Source: Methyloversatilis universalis FAM5
GTDB lineage: Bacteria; Pseudomonadota; Gammaproteobacteria; Burkholderiales; Rhodocyclaceae
Direction of reading: 5' to 3'
NCBI RefSeq assembly: GCF_000214035.2
Contig: NZ_AFHG01000052.1
Span: 62,001-126,000, forward strand
Length of the DNA stretch: 64,000 nucleotides
Shown here in pieces: positions 52,263 to 60,393 of the stretch. Below the pieces are notes generated by a model, which worked only from the letters and a program-made list of their open reading frames with translations, did not search any database and was not told the DNA's origin. The stretch's first letter is position 1; each line of letters opens with the position of its first letter. The translations under genes and the position numbers were made by a program.

Positions 52263-54326
52263 ATGCTCCGACTGCTGAACCGCCGCATCGGCGTGCTGCA
52301 GGGGCGGCTGGTCGCATCAGTGCTGCTGCTGGCCGGCGCGCTGTGCGGCGTGCTGCTGTGGTCGGGCAGCGAGCTGGCCGCCCAGCTGGTCGCGCGTGAG
52401 GCGGTACGGCTGGATTACCTGAGCGCCGACATGCAGACCCGTCTGAGCGCCGCGGTCACCGGTGATCCGGCCCGGCTGGCGACCGAACTGGGCACGCTGC
52501 GCCGGCTCGGCCAGCTTGTCTACGCCGAAGTCCGGGACGATGCGGGACGGGTGCTGGTCGCGGACGGCGGCCCGGCCGCGCTCGGTCCGCCTCACGCCGA
52601 CCTGCAGGCGGCGCTGGACAGCGGCCGCGGGCGTTACGAAATGCGGGTCGAGCTGCTGCAGCCCGGCCGCCGCGCGCCGGTGGGCGTACTTCGTGCCAGC
52701 GCCGATCTGTCCGGACTGCAGGATTCCCTCCAGCTGCTGCGCGCCGGCGCTGCGGTGCTGATCGCGCTGGTGCTGGTGCTGCATGCGCTGCTGGTGCGCT
52801 GGGTGCTGGGCGGCGTGCTCGACGGCGTCAGCGCGATCGAGAACCGGGCGGTGGCACTGCGCCGCGCAGAGGACGTGGCGCCGCTGCCGGTGCGGGGCGA
52901 TGACGCGCTTGCGCGGCTGACCCGCGCCTTCAACCAGATGGTGCAGGCGCTCGACGAGCGGGTGACCGCGCTGCGCAAGAGCGAGTCGCGCTTTCACGCG
53001 ATCGCCGATTTCACCTTCGGCGTCGAAGCCTGGTTCAGCCCGCAGGGCCGGCTGATCTGGGTGAACCGCTCGATCGAACGGGTGACCGGCTATACGCCGC
53101 TGGACTGTCTGCTGGCGGAAGATCTGGCGTCCATGCTCATTCACGAGAAGGACCGCCGCATCTTCGCTGCCCGCGCGCGTGACGCGCTGGCCGGTGCCAG
53201 CGGCGAGAACTTCGAGGTGCGGCTGCTGCACCGCGAGGGATCGGTCGTGTGGGTGGCGCTGAACTGGCAGCCCATCTACGACGAAGGCGGCATCTGCCTC
53301 GGCGTGCGGGTGTCGGCGGACGACATCCAGAGCCGCAAGGAAGCCGAACTGAAGCTGCTGGACACCGTGACCGCGCTGCGTCGGGAACAGGGTCTGCGCG
53401 ACTACTACCTGACACGCAGCGAGGAAGAGCGTTCGCGGCTTGAGGCGCTGCTCGACCTGATCAATCTGGGCGTGCTCTTCGTCGACCGCGATGGCCGCGC
53501 TCAGCACGCCAACCGCATGCTCAAGGCGATCTGGGGTTTCGCCCCGGACGAGAATCTGTCCGGCATGCGCGACGCGGTGCTGATCGACCGTACCGGGCAC
53601 CTGCGGGCGGACGAGGAGGCCTACCGCGAACAGGTGAAGAAGGTGCTCGCCTCGCGCATCCCCAGTGCGCCGCTCGACATTCCGCTGCGTGACGGTCGCA
53701 TCATCCGCGAACAGTCGGCGCTGGTACCGTCCGCCGCACCCGGCCGCTTCCTCGGTCGTGTGTGGATCTACGAGGACGTGACCGCCGAGCGGCGCGCGGC
53801 CGAGGCGCTGGTCAACATGGCCGAGCGCGATCCGCTGACCAATCTGTACAACCGCCGCCGCTTCCATGAAGAACTGGAGCGCATGATCGCCGAGGCTGGC
53901 CGCCGCAAGACCCAGCTCGGCCTGCTCATGTTCGATCTCGACGGCTTCAAGCCGGTGAACGACCTGTTCGGCCATCAGGCCGGCGACGAGGTGCTGGTGA
54001 GACTGGCGCGCGACGTGGGCGCCATCATCCGGCGTAACGAAATGTTCTTCCGGCTCGGCGGTGACGAGTTCGCGGTGCTGGCGCCGGATACCGACGAACA
54101 GGCGCTGACCGGGCTGGCGCGCCGGATCGGCGACAAGGTGGCGGGCATGGTGTTCGAATTCAACGGTCGCACGACCCAGGTCACCACCAGTACCGGCATC
54201 GGCATCTATCCGCTGCATGCACACAGCGGCGAATCGCTGCTGACCGCTGCCGATTCGGCGATGTATGCCGCCAAGAACGGCGGCAAGAACGCCTTCCGGA
54301 TGTACGAACGTAGACACGGAACCTGA
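52263..54326 (+). CDS. Membrane PAS-GGDEF diguanylate cyclase
   Basis: A 687-residue diguanylate cyclase making c-di-GMP. Two membrane segments (about 17-36 and 160-182) flank a periplasmic domain. HAMP (to about 240), two PAS domains (about 245-365 and 390-505) and GGDEF follow. The active site is GGDEF at 599-603, intact. Five residues before it, the usual RxxD inhibitory site reads RNEM, so product inhibition is probably lost. It starts 19 bp after argA. No EAL domain is present. Confidence 0.9.
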   Translation: MLRLLNRRIGVLQGRLVASVLLLAGALCGVLLWSGSELAAQLVAREAVRLDYLSADMQTRLSAAVTGDPARLATELGTLRRLGQLVYAEVRDDAGRVLVADGGPAALGPPHADLQAALDSGRGRYEMRVELLQPGRRAPVGVLRASADLSGLQDSLQLLRAGAAVLIALVLVLHALLVRWVLGGVLDGVSAIENRAVALRRAEDVAPLPVRGDDALARLTRAFNQMVQALDERVTALRKSESRFHAIADFTFGVEAWFSPQGRLIWVNRSIERVTGYTPLDCLLAEDLASMLIHEKDRRIFAARARDALAGASGENFEVRLLHREGSVVWVALNWQPIYDEGGICLGVRVSADDIQSRKEAELKLLDTVTALRREQGLRDYYLTRSEEERSRLEALLDLINLGVLFVDRDGRAQHANRMLKAIWGFAPDENLSGMRDAVLIDRTGHLRADEEAYREQVKKVLASRIPSAPLDIPLRDGRIIREQSALVPSAAPGRFLGRVWIYEDVTAERRAAEALVNMAERDPLTNLYNRRRFHEELERMIAEAGRRKTQLGLLMFDLDGFKPVNDLFGHQAGDEVLVRLARDVGAIIRRNEMFFRLGGDEFAVLAPDTDEQALTGLARRIGDKVAGMVFEFNGRTTQVTTSTGIGIYPLHAHSGESLLTAADSAMYAAKNGGKNAFRMYERRHGT

Positions 54327-54414
54327 AGGCTGCCTGCATCGGGCAGACGCCTAAATGCCGCTGCGGCCGTAGAATCCGGTCTTCTTGTGGACACACGCTT
54401 TTTTGGAGTTTCAG

Positions 54415-54687
54415 ATGGCACGCATGGTCAATTGCATCAAGCTCGGACGCGAAGCCGAAGGGCTGGATTTCCCCCCGATTCCCGGCGCGCTCGGCGCCCG
54501 CATCTATGAATCGGTGTCCAAGGAGGCGTGGCAGCAGTGGGTGAAGTACCAGACCATGCTGATCAATGAGAACCGCCTCAGCCTGATGGATGCGCGCGCC
54601 CGCAAATACCTGGCCGAACAGATGGAAAAGCACTTTTTCGGAGAAGGTGCGGACCAGGTCACGGGCTTCGTTCCCCCGTCCGCCTGA
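54415..54687 (+). CDS. yggX: Probable Fe(2+)-trafficking protein YggX
   Basis: A 90-residue YggX-family protein that protects Fe-S enzymes from oxidative damage. The conserved Cys7 ([16 protein letters not shown]), [23 protein letters not shown] and the C-terminal phenylalanine/glycine region match. ATG 54415 has TTGGAG six bases upstream. A longer frame to 54385 is not needed. It lies 88 bp after the diguanylate cyclase gene. Confidence 0.95.
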   Translation: MARMVNCIKLGREAEGLDFPPIPGALGARIYESVSKEAWQQWVKYQTMLINENRLSLMDARARKYLAEQMEKHFFGEGADQVTGFVPPSA

Positions 54688-54739
54688 GCGCAACAGTTCT
54701 TCACGGGCGGGAAAAATTCCCCGTGATAGTTTCGCCGTC

Positions 54740-55630
54740 ATGACTGTCAACACCCGCCGATCCAGCCTGTTGCAGGGGGCCAGGAGCTGTCCCTACTGCC
54801 TCAGTACCAACACCAAGGACTCCAGCTGGAAGAGTTCTGACGAGAAGGCCGGGCGTTTCTGGCTCAAGCCGGTTCGCTGCCGCAACTGCCACAAGCGTTT
54901 CGTGCGCTTCCGCAGGGTGCCGCTCGCGCTCGTCGGCGGGGCGCTGGCGCTGGGGCTGGCGAGCGCGGTGGTGGTCACTTTCCGAGGCGTTGATACCCGC
55001 AGCAAGTCGGAGCACGAAAAGCTGATCGCCGAGCTTGAACCGATGGAGGCCGAGCGCGCCCGCGCGCACACCGGCGATCCGGAGGCGCAGTACAGCTACG
55101 GCATGATGCTGTCGCAGGGGGGCTCCGGCAAGGCCGAGGATCTGGCCGAATCGATACGCTGGCTGGAACGGGCGGCCGAACAGGGACATGTGCGTGCCCA
55201 GTACGAACTCGCGCTGGCCTACAAGCTCGGCCGGGGCACGCTGCAGGACTACCCGGCGGCCGGCAGGTGGTTCATGGCGGCTGCGCGCAACGGTCACGTC
55301 GGGGCGCAGTACCACATGGGCCGGCTGCATCGCATCGGTGAAGGCGTGCCGGCGGACCTGATCCGGGCCTATGCCTGGTTCAACCGGGCCGCGGCGCAGG
55401 GTCATGGCGCGGCGCGCGGGGCGCGCGACGAAATCGCCGCGTCGCTGAAACCGGAACAGCTGGCGCAGGCGCAGGAACTGTCGCGCGCCAGTTCGATGCC
55501 GGACCCGGATCAGCCCTTGCCGGCGGCCGTCGTCCGGCCGGCCGAGCGCAGCGGGGACACGCGCGGCACCGAAACGCTGGCCGATGCGGGCGAAAAAAAG
55601 GCCGGCACCCGGCCGGCCGTGCTGCACTGA
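54740..55630 (+). CDS. Sel1-repeat membrane protein with zinc-ribbon
   Basis: A 296-residue protein. The N-terminus has CPYC (17-20) and CRNC (47-50) pairs suggesting a zinc-ribbon, then one membrane helix (about 60-80). Three Sel1-like repeats follow at about 110-240 (AQYSYGMML..., AQYELALAYKLGRG..., AQYHMGRLHRIGEG...), each about 36 residues. Such repeats mediate protein contacts. The topology suggests a cytoplasmic zinc module and periplasmic repeats. Its last codons overlap a terminator of the convergent phoU gene. Function unknown. Confidence 0.8.
   Translation: MTVNTRRSSLLQGARSCPYCLSTNTKDSSWKSSDEKAGRFWLKPVRCRNCHKRFVRFRRVPLALVGGALALGLASAVVVTFRGVDTRSKSEHEKLIAELEPMEAERARAHTGDPEAQYSYGMMLSQGGSGKAEDLAESIRWLERAAEQGHVRAQYELALAYKLGRGTLQDYPAAGRWFMAAARNGHVGAQYHMGRLHRIGEGVPADLIRAYAWFNRAAAQGHGAARGARDEIAASLKPEQLAQAQELSRASSMPDPDQPLPAAVVRPAERSGDTRGTETLADAGEKKAGTRPAVLH
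55593..55618 (-). terminator. phoU terminator embedded in a coding region
   Basis: Arms GGCCGGC (55600-55606) and GCCGGCC (55612-55618) are followed on the minus strand by seven T residues (55599-55593). It lies 22 bp past the phoU stop and inside the 3' end of the convergent Sel1-repeat gene. Confidence 0.85.
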
Positions 55631-55639
55631 GCGGGCGCT

Positions 55640-56341
55640 TCAGTCGCTGGCGGCCGCCGCTTCCATCGCGGCCAGCCCGCCGTGCCGCACATCGGTGCCC
55701 TTCACCATGAACACCACGTACTGCGCCATGTTCTTCGAGTGGTCGCCGATGCGCTCGATCGCCTTGGCGATGAACAGCAGGTCCAGACCGCACGAAATGG
55801 TACGCGGGTCTTCCATCATGAAGGTGATGAGCTGGCGCATGATGGACTTGAATTCGGCGTCCACCTCCTTGTCCTGACGCACCACTTCGGTGGCGCTGCC
55901 GACGTCCATGCGCGCCAGCGAATCCAGCGTCCGGCGCAGCATGTCCACGGCCAGTGACGCGGCGTGGCGCAGCTCCACCCGCGGCACGAACACCGCGTCG
56001 GATTCCAGGATGTGGCGGCCCATCTTCGCGATCTTCTTCACTTCGTCGCCGATGCGCTCCAGGTCGGTGATGATCTTGACCACCGACATGATGACGCGCA
56101 GGTCGCCCGCCGCCGGCTGGCGTTTGGCGATCAGGTGGATGCAGGCGTCGTCCAGCTCGACCTCCATCGCATTCACCTTCTTGTCATTGGCGATCACCTC
56201 TTCGAGCATGGGCAGGTTGCGCTCGATCACGCCGCGCATCGCATGCTCGATCTGCTGCTCGATCAGGCCGCCCATCTGCAGCAGGCCGGTACGTACGCCT
56301 TCGAGCTCGTGGTCATAACGCTTGGAAATGTGTTCGCTCAT
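55640..56341 (-). CDS. phoU: Phosphate signalling regulator PhoU
   Basis: A 233-residue PhoU with two three-helix PhoU domains (EQQIEHAMRGVIERNLPMLEEVIANDKKVNAME, then TDLERIGDEVKKIAKMGR, and its second-half counterpart AIERIGDHSKNMAQYV). The E/DxxRxxD-type metal sites are present. PhoU restrains Pho regulon signalling with the Pst transporter, but no pst or phoBR genes adjoin it here. It follows rpiA with a 53-bp gap containing a GGCACCC/GGGTGCC hairpin without T-run. Confidence 0.93.
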   Translation of the reverse strand: MSEHISKRYDHELEGVRTGLLQMGGLIEQQIEHAMRGVIERNLPMLEEVIANDKKVNAMEVELDDACIHLIAKRQPAAGDLRVIMSVVKIITDLERIGDEVKKIAKMGRHILESDAVFVPRVELRHAASLAVDMLRRTLDSLARMDVGSATEVVRQDKEVDAEFKSIMRQLITFMMEDPRTISCGLDLLFIAKAIERIGDHSKNMAQYVVFMVKGTDVRHGGLAAMEAAAASD

Positions 56342-56394
56342 GGCGGTGATCCGTCTAACGATGAAGGGCGGCACCCGGGGCGGGTGCCGGTCTG

Positions 56395-57066
56395 TCAGGC
56401 ATGCAACGTGCGCACGCCGTCCGGCGACGACACGAGCGCCACATCGGCGCGGCGACGGGCGAACAGGCCGTTGGTGACGGTACCGGTCAGGTGATCCAGT
56501 TCGGTTTCGAAAGCCGCCGGGTCGGTGATCTTCAGGCCCGCCACATCCAGGATGAGGTTCCCGTTGTCGGTCACGAAGCCTTCACGCAGCTTTGGAATGC
56601 CGCCCATGCGCGTAAGTTCGCGGGACACCAGGCCGAGTGCCATCGGAATGACCTCGATCGGCAGCGGGAAGCGGCCCAGCACCTCGACGCACTTGGAGTG
56701 ATCGGCGATGCAGACGAAGCAGTCGGATGCCGCCGCCACGATCTTCTCGCGCGTCAGCGCGCCGCCGCCGCCCTTGATCAGGTTGAGACCGGGGTCGATC
56801 TCGTCGGCGCCGTCGACATAGACCGGAATGCGCCGGCCGGAGGCGATGGCCTCGTCCAGCGACAGCACCGGAATGCCGTGGCTGCGCAGGCGCGCGGCCG
56901 ACGCTTCCGAACTGGCGATCGCGCCGGCCACCGCGATTTTCTCGGCGGCCAGCAGGTCGATGAAATGGTTGGCGGTCGAGCCGGTACCGACGCCGAGCAG
57001 TTCGCCCGGCACCACATGGGGCAGGGCGGCGCGCGCCACCGCGATCTTCAGTTCGTCTGCAGTCAT
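56395..57066 (-). CDS. rpiA: Ribose-5-phosphate isomerase A
   Basis: A 223-residue RpiA interconverting ribose-5-P and ribulose-5-P in the pentose phosphate and Calvin cycles. Motifs are [11 protein letters not shown] (residues 25-35), the DGADEIDP loop and [14 protein letters not shown]. Length matches E. coli (219). It starts only 16 bp after the nucleotidyltransferase gene stop, so it may be transcribed with that operon. Confidence 0.95.
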   Translation of the reverse strand: MTADELKIAVARAALPHVVPGELLGVGTGSTANHFIDLLAAEKIAVAGAIASSEASAARLRSHGIPVLSLDEAIASGRRIPVYVDGADEIDPGLNLIKGGGGALTREKIVAAASDCFVCIADHSKCVEVLGRFPLPIEVIPMALGLVSRELTRMGGIPKLREGFVTDNGNLILDVAGLKITDPAAFETELDHLTGTVTNGLFARRRADVALVSSPDGVRTLHA

Positions 57067-57082
57067 GAATGGAATCCTGGGT

Positions 57083-58177
57083 TCAGCCGACCCGGGCTTC
57101 GTCGTGGATGAAGGCCTTGTACGCGAGGTGCGGGATCAGCAGGTGTAGCGGCATTCTAAGCCAGTGGCTGCGCGCGTAGAGAATGTGCCGGCGCGCACGG
57201 CGCCAGGTCGAGTCGCTGCTCGGGTGCAGCGCATACATCGAGGCGTCGATCAGATGATCGGTCAGCGCCCCTGTCCAGCGGCGGCCGAGACGGCGGTCGC
57301 ACTCTTCGGCGATCGCCTCCGGCACTGCGGTGCCGAACACCCGCTGCGCGAAGCGCAGGGCCAGCAGCACCGGGTATTCGAGCTGGTGCGCCTGCGCCTG
57401 CGGCAGCAGGCGTTCCCAGAAACTCTCTTCGGACGAGAATTCGCCGATCAGGCAGTGCAGGTCGTACAGGTCGCGCAGGCCTTTCTGCAACTCGCCGTAG
57501 AACAGATGGCAGGCGGAATGCATGACCATGTCCACCGGCGACAGCACCCGGAAAATGTCCGGGCAGTGCGGCACCTGCACCGGTCGTGCATCGGCGATCA
57601 GCCGCGCCGGATCGGGAATGTGGCCCGAAGTCGGCGGCACGATGGTGTGGTGGAGGTCGATCACGGTGCCGCGCGTGAAATGTTCGATCGGCGGCAGTTC
57701 GTGCATCCACTGGCGGTAGTAGCGCTGGTCGTAGGCGTTCAGGTGGGTGGGTCGCCAGCCGTGGCGGAACAGCGCGCCTTCGGCCGGGTCCAGGCTGGCT
57801 TTGGCCACCATCAGGTCGATGTCGCCGAATAGGCGCGAACGCCCCGCCCGCAGGCCGGCCACCGCATAGGCGCCGCCCTTGAGCAGCACCACCGGTTCGC
57901 CGAGCGCGGACAGCGCGCTGGCGATCACCGCCAGTTCGAGCAGCAGCGACTGCCGGTGCAGCGCCGCGATGCGCAGCGCCGCGTCGAGATGGAAGAGCAC
58001 CGGCTCCGGCACCGTGACCCTGTCGCCGGCGTCACGCAGCACTTCGGCAAGCTGTCCGAGCAGATCGCTGGTACGTGCCTGACCGATCAGGGCTTCCCAG
58101 TCGCGTGCGCCGAAACCTGCGGTGATGTCCGGATGGGCGAGTGCGTTCGCCAGATGCCTGTCTGTTCGTCTGTTCAT
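57083..58177 (-). CDS. Family-5 nucleotidyltransferase of the HPr-rel-A locus
   Basis: A 364-residue protein of the NTP_transf_5 type (PF14907). The nucleotidyltransferase core is [14 protein letters not shown] followed by the metal-binding LFGDIDLMV (GxD-x-D) at about residues 112-120. A histidine-rich middle ([14 protein letters not shown]) and a helical C-terminus follow. Family members occur beside peptide modification and capsule genes but their substrates are mostly unknown. Here it is the last gene of a four-gene unit with an HprK-related kinase (37-bp gap), a PqqD-like protein and an exported Cys-containing protein. Confidence 0.8.
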   Translation of the reverse strand: MNRRTDRHLANALAHPDITAGFGARDWEALIGQARTSDLLGQLAEVLRDAGDRVTVPEPVLFHLDAALRIAALHRQSLLLELAVIASALSALGEPVVLLKGGAYAVAGLRAGRSRLFGDIDLMVAKASLDPAEGALFRHGWRPTHLNAYDQRYYRQWMHELPPIEHFTRGTVIDLHHTIVPPTSGHIPDPARLIADARPVQVPHCPDIFRVLSPVDMVMHSACHLFYGELQKGLRDLYDLHCLIGEFSSEESFWERLLPQAQAHQLEYPVLLALRFAQRVFGTAVPEAIAEECDRRLGRRWTGALTDHLIDASMYALHPSSDSTWRRARRHILYARSHWLRMPLHLLIPHLAYKAFIHDEARVG

Positions 58178-58214
58178 CGAAGCGGAATGGAAGCTCGGGG
58201 TGACGCGCCCGGCA

Positions 58215-59141
58215 TCAGGCCGGGCGGGAACAGATGGATTCCAGCACCGGCACGATCTGGTCCAGCGAGCCGTAGCGCGCAGTGTAGCCGTCGCAGGCCT
58301 CGACCAGACGCCCCATGGCCTGAAAGCCGGTCACGCCCAGACGCGGGTAATTGAAGGCATTGCTCACCAGCGACATGAACATGCGCGCGCGTCCCATGGG
58401 CTGGACCGCACATTCGCTGCCGGTTTCGAACTTCGGCAGCACCACCCAGCGTGGCTGTACACGGCTCAGTGCTTCCTCGACGCTGGAACGCGGCGGTTTC
58501 AGATGGGCCACTGTTCCCTTGGCGGTGTCATGCGCCATCGGGCCGATGACCGGATCGCCGGGCAGTCCGCGCACGATGTCGATCGAGCGGTTCTTCAGGC
58601 TGACCGGGCGCGGCAGGGGCAGCAGCAGTCCGTCTTCAAGGCCGACCATGGCCAGTTCGTCCGACAGCAGGCGCCAGCCGCGCAGCGCGAGTCCGGCGCA
58701 CAGCGTGCTCTTGCCCGAGCCGGGCGGCGCGGCCAGGATGAGCCCCTGGCCGTCACGCTCGAGCACCGCGGCGTGAATGATGAGGTAGTGCTGGGCGTGG
58801 TTGGTGAACACCCAGTTCAGCCCCCACTCGAGCATGGCGAAAGCCTGATCGCCGGGCAGGGGCTTGAAGGGCTGCATGCCTTCGAAGCGGAACACCGACT
58901 GCGGTCGCACGAAGGTGCGCAGCCCGTCGCCGCGGCCCACCTCGACCGCGTAATCGCAGAAGGTGTCGTCGTCGGCGAGCCGGTAATCGGCGTACAGCGT
59001 CGCCAGGCCGTCCGCCACCTGGGCGTGGCGCGAGCGGATGCCGGTGACGAAGCGCCCGATGTGCAGCCTCAGCCCGTCCGGGGCGCGGAGGCGGTCCTGC
59101 AGATCGCTGCGGGACAGCGAGGAGAGCGGTGCGCCGGACAT
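58215..59141 (-). CDS. HprK-related kinase A
   Basis: A 308-residue P-loop protein like the C-terminal domain of HPr serine kinase/phosphorylase. The core pattern is IIHAAVLERDGQGLILAAPPGSGKST cut into parts: IIHAAVL (121-127) and APPGSGKST (138-146), followed by LLSDELAMV with an acidic pair. It matches the 'HPr-rel-A' kinase family that co-occurs with a PqqD-like protein. It is not true HprK: the N-terminal regulatory domain differs and no HPr or PTS gene is nearby. The target could be the exported protein encoded two genes upstream. That is inference. Confidence 0.8.
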   Translation of the reverse strand: MSGAPLSSLSRSDLQDRLRAPDGLRLHIGRFVTGIRSRHAQVADGLATLYADYRLADDDTFCDYAVEVGRGDGLRTFVRPQSVFRFEGMQPFKPLPGDQAFAMLEWGLNWVFTNHAQHYLIIHAAVLERDGQGLILAAPPGSGKSTLCAGLALRGWRLLSDELAMVGLEDGLLLPLPRPVSLKNRSIDIVRGLPGDPVIGPMAHDTAKGTVAHLKPPRSSVEEALSRVQPRWVVLPKFETGSECAVQPMGRARMFMSLVSNAFNYPRLGVTGFQAMGRLVEACDGYTARYGSLDQIVPVLESICSRPA

Positions 59142-59144
59142 CGC

Positions 59145-59408
59145 TCAGTCGAGGCGCCGGATCAGGCCATGTACCGCCAGATCCTCGAGCAGTCCGGCCA
59201 GCGATTCCGCGTCCGGCGCATCCGGAAGCGACGCCAGTGTGGCGGTATCTGCCGCACCGTCACGCAGCCGTTCGATGATCTGGCCGGCCAGCGGTGACAG
59301 CAGGGTGGTGGAGGTTTTCAGCGCGTCATACAGCACGCATCCATCCTCCCAGTGGAGTATGGAAATCAGGGGTGCGTGAGGCAGGGTCCAGCCTGGGTCC
59401 AGGCTCAT
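59145..59408 (-). CDS. PqqD-like peptide chaperone of the HPr-rel-A locus
   Basis: An 87-residue PqqD-like protein: a winged-helix core with LYDALKTSTTLLSPLAGQIIERL and a C-terminal helix SLAGLLEDLAVHGLIRRLD. PqqD-type domains bind leader parts of ribosomally made precursors and present them to a modifying enzyme. The ATG at 59408 overlaps the stop of the upstream gene in ATGA, so it is translationally coupled to it. A longer frame to 59444 overlaps that gene more deeply and is less likely. It precedes the kinase gene by 3 bp. Confidence 0.8.
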   Translation of the reverse strand: MSLDPGWTLPHAPLISILHWEDGCVLYDALKTSTTLLSPLAGQIIERLRDGAADTATLASLPDAPDAESLAGLLEDLAVHGLIRRLD

Positions 59409-60085
59409 ACCTGGATGCTGGATTCCTGGCTGCCGTTGCACCACAGATTGGGGTAGGACGAATAGAAGGACTTGAAGCGGTCGCTGAACTGGGTGGTCAG
59501 CGCGGAGGTGCCGCTGGTGAAGGCGTTACGGAACACCGTGATCACGCCGGTGGCGGTCTGCATGTCCGAGAACGGGAAGCGGTCACCATAGAACTGCGCG
59601 TTCAGCAGCGCGGCAACCGCGTGGAACGCGACGTTGCGCATCGAATTCACCTTGTTGCTCGGGCACCAGGAACCGAGTGCGGACGTGGTCTGATCCACGG
59701 CCTGCTGCAGTGTCACGTTGCCCGATGCGTAGAAGGCGCAGCCGAACACGGTGTTGAACTTCGCGCTCTTCAGGTAGGGGCTGAAAATGCTGACGTTGTC
59801 CCAGAGCGCGCTGCCGTTCTGGTTGCTGCTCTTCCAGTAGCCGGGGCTGCAGCCGCAGGGTCGCGGCGTGCCGGCGTTCGACAGGTTGCCGGACGCGATT
59901 TCCGAGCCGGTGCAAGTGCCCCACACGCTGGTGCCGAAAGCGGAACGGCTGGTCACCGACAGCAGCACGCCGGCGCCTGCGACGCCGCCGGTGGCAATCT
60001 TGCGACGCCCGGCGTTCACCGCCTGCGTTGAGGTCTGCTGCAGGTCGCTGTCGACGGCCGGAGTGTTCTGGTCACGCTCGTTCAT
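59405..60085 (-). CDS. Exported Cys-containing protein, putative substrate of the HPr-rel-A locus
   Basis: A 226-residue protein. A hydrophilic N-terminus of about 27 residues is followed by RRK and a small-residue hydrophobic stretch (GGVAGAGVLLSV), resembling a Tat-like or other export signal ending near RSAFG (about residue 50). The mature part has CGCSPGYWKSS, a 'GYWK' motif found in various secreted proteins, and six cysteines overall (CTGS, CGC, GCAFY, WCPS, LWCN). It ends SSIQV. It is the first gene of the unit and overlaps the PqqD-like gene by 4 bp. I recognise no enzyme family. As first gene coupled to a leader-binding protein it is the obvious candidate substrate. Confidence 0.75.
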   Translation of the reverse strand: MNERDQNTPAVDSDLQQTSTQAVNAGRRKIATGGVAGAGVLLSVTSRSAFGTSVWGTCTGSEIASGNLSNAGTPRPCGCSPGYWKSSNQNGSALWDNVSIFSPYLKSAKFNTVFGCAFYASGNVTLQQAVDQTTSALGSWCPSNKVNSMRNVAFHAVAALLNAQFYGDRFPFSDMQTATGVITVFRNAFTSGTSALTTQFSDRFKSFYSSYPNLWCNGSQESSIQV

Positions 60086-60212
60086 ATTCGTTTCACCGAA
60101 GGGCTGTTGCCGCGGATGTTATCGCGCCTTGCCACACGGGGACGCCGACTGCTTCACGGCGCCGGGGATGTGGCCGGGGCAGATCGATCCATGGGCTGAT
60201 GCTGAGTCAGAA

Positions 60213-60227
60213 GCAAGAAGCAGGCCG
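60213..60227 (-). promoter_or_regulatory. Possible sigma-54 promoter of the HPr-rel-A operon
   Basis: On the minus strand CGGCCTGCTTCTTGC keeps GG and GC 10 bases apart, with TTGC intact but TGGC reading CGGC. The predicted start near 60202 leaves a 117-nt leader. The match is weaker than at the PEP-CTERM and norA promoters. Confidence 0.45.
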
Positions 60228-60259
60228 TCGGGATTTTCTCCATGCAAGCCGATGATTGG

Positions 60260-60277
60260 AATTGTGTTTTCACAATT
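60260..60277. repeat. AT-rich perfect inverted repeat
   Basis: AATTGTG-TTTT-CACAATT stands out in GC-rich surroundings. It lies about 33 bp upstream of the possible -24 box, a distance suitable for an activator site. No regulator is known for it. Confidence 0.5.
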
Positions 60278-60326
60278 TTTCAATCCCTTGGCTGGCTGCT
60301 GCCTCTGCCACTGTAAAGTCCGCCGA

Positions 60327-60370
60327 CGCCGATCCGGCCCGTCTCTTTCGGAGAAGTGGCCGGATCGGCG
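60327..60370 (-). terminator. Strong hairpin after lpdA
   Basis: Perfect 13-bp arms (60327-60339 and 60358-60370) with an 18-nt loop lie 24 bp past the lpdA stop. A T-run is missing, yet the stem is long enough to end or protect the PDH operon transcript. Confidence 0.65.
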
Positions 60371-60393
60371 CCCGCATGGGCCGGCGTCGGGTG

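Larger units (their letters stand above)
60086..60393. other. Promoter region of the HPr-rel-A operon and 3' end of the PDH operon
   Basis: This 308-bp gap has no gene. It contains, from right to left on the minus strand, a strong hairpin after lpdA, an AT-rich perfect inverted repeat at 60260-60277 and a possible sigma-54 promoter at 60213-60227. Confidence 0.7.

Noticed and set aside
58215-59141. True HPr kinase/phosphorylase of a PTS system
   Set aside because: There is no neighbouring ptsH, ptsI or ptsN, and the N-terminal domain is unlike HprK. The PqqD-like partner indicates the separate HPr-rel-A family.
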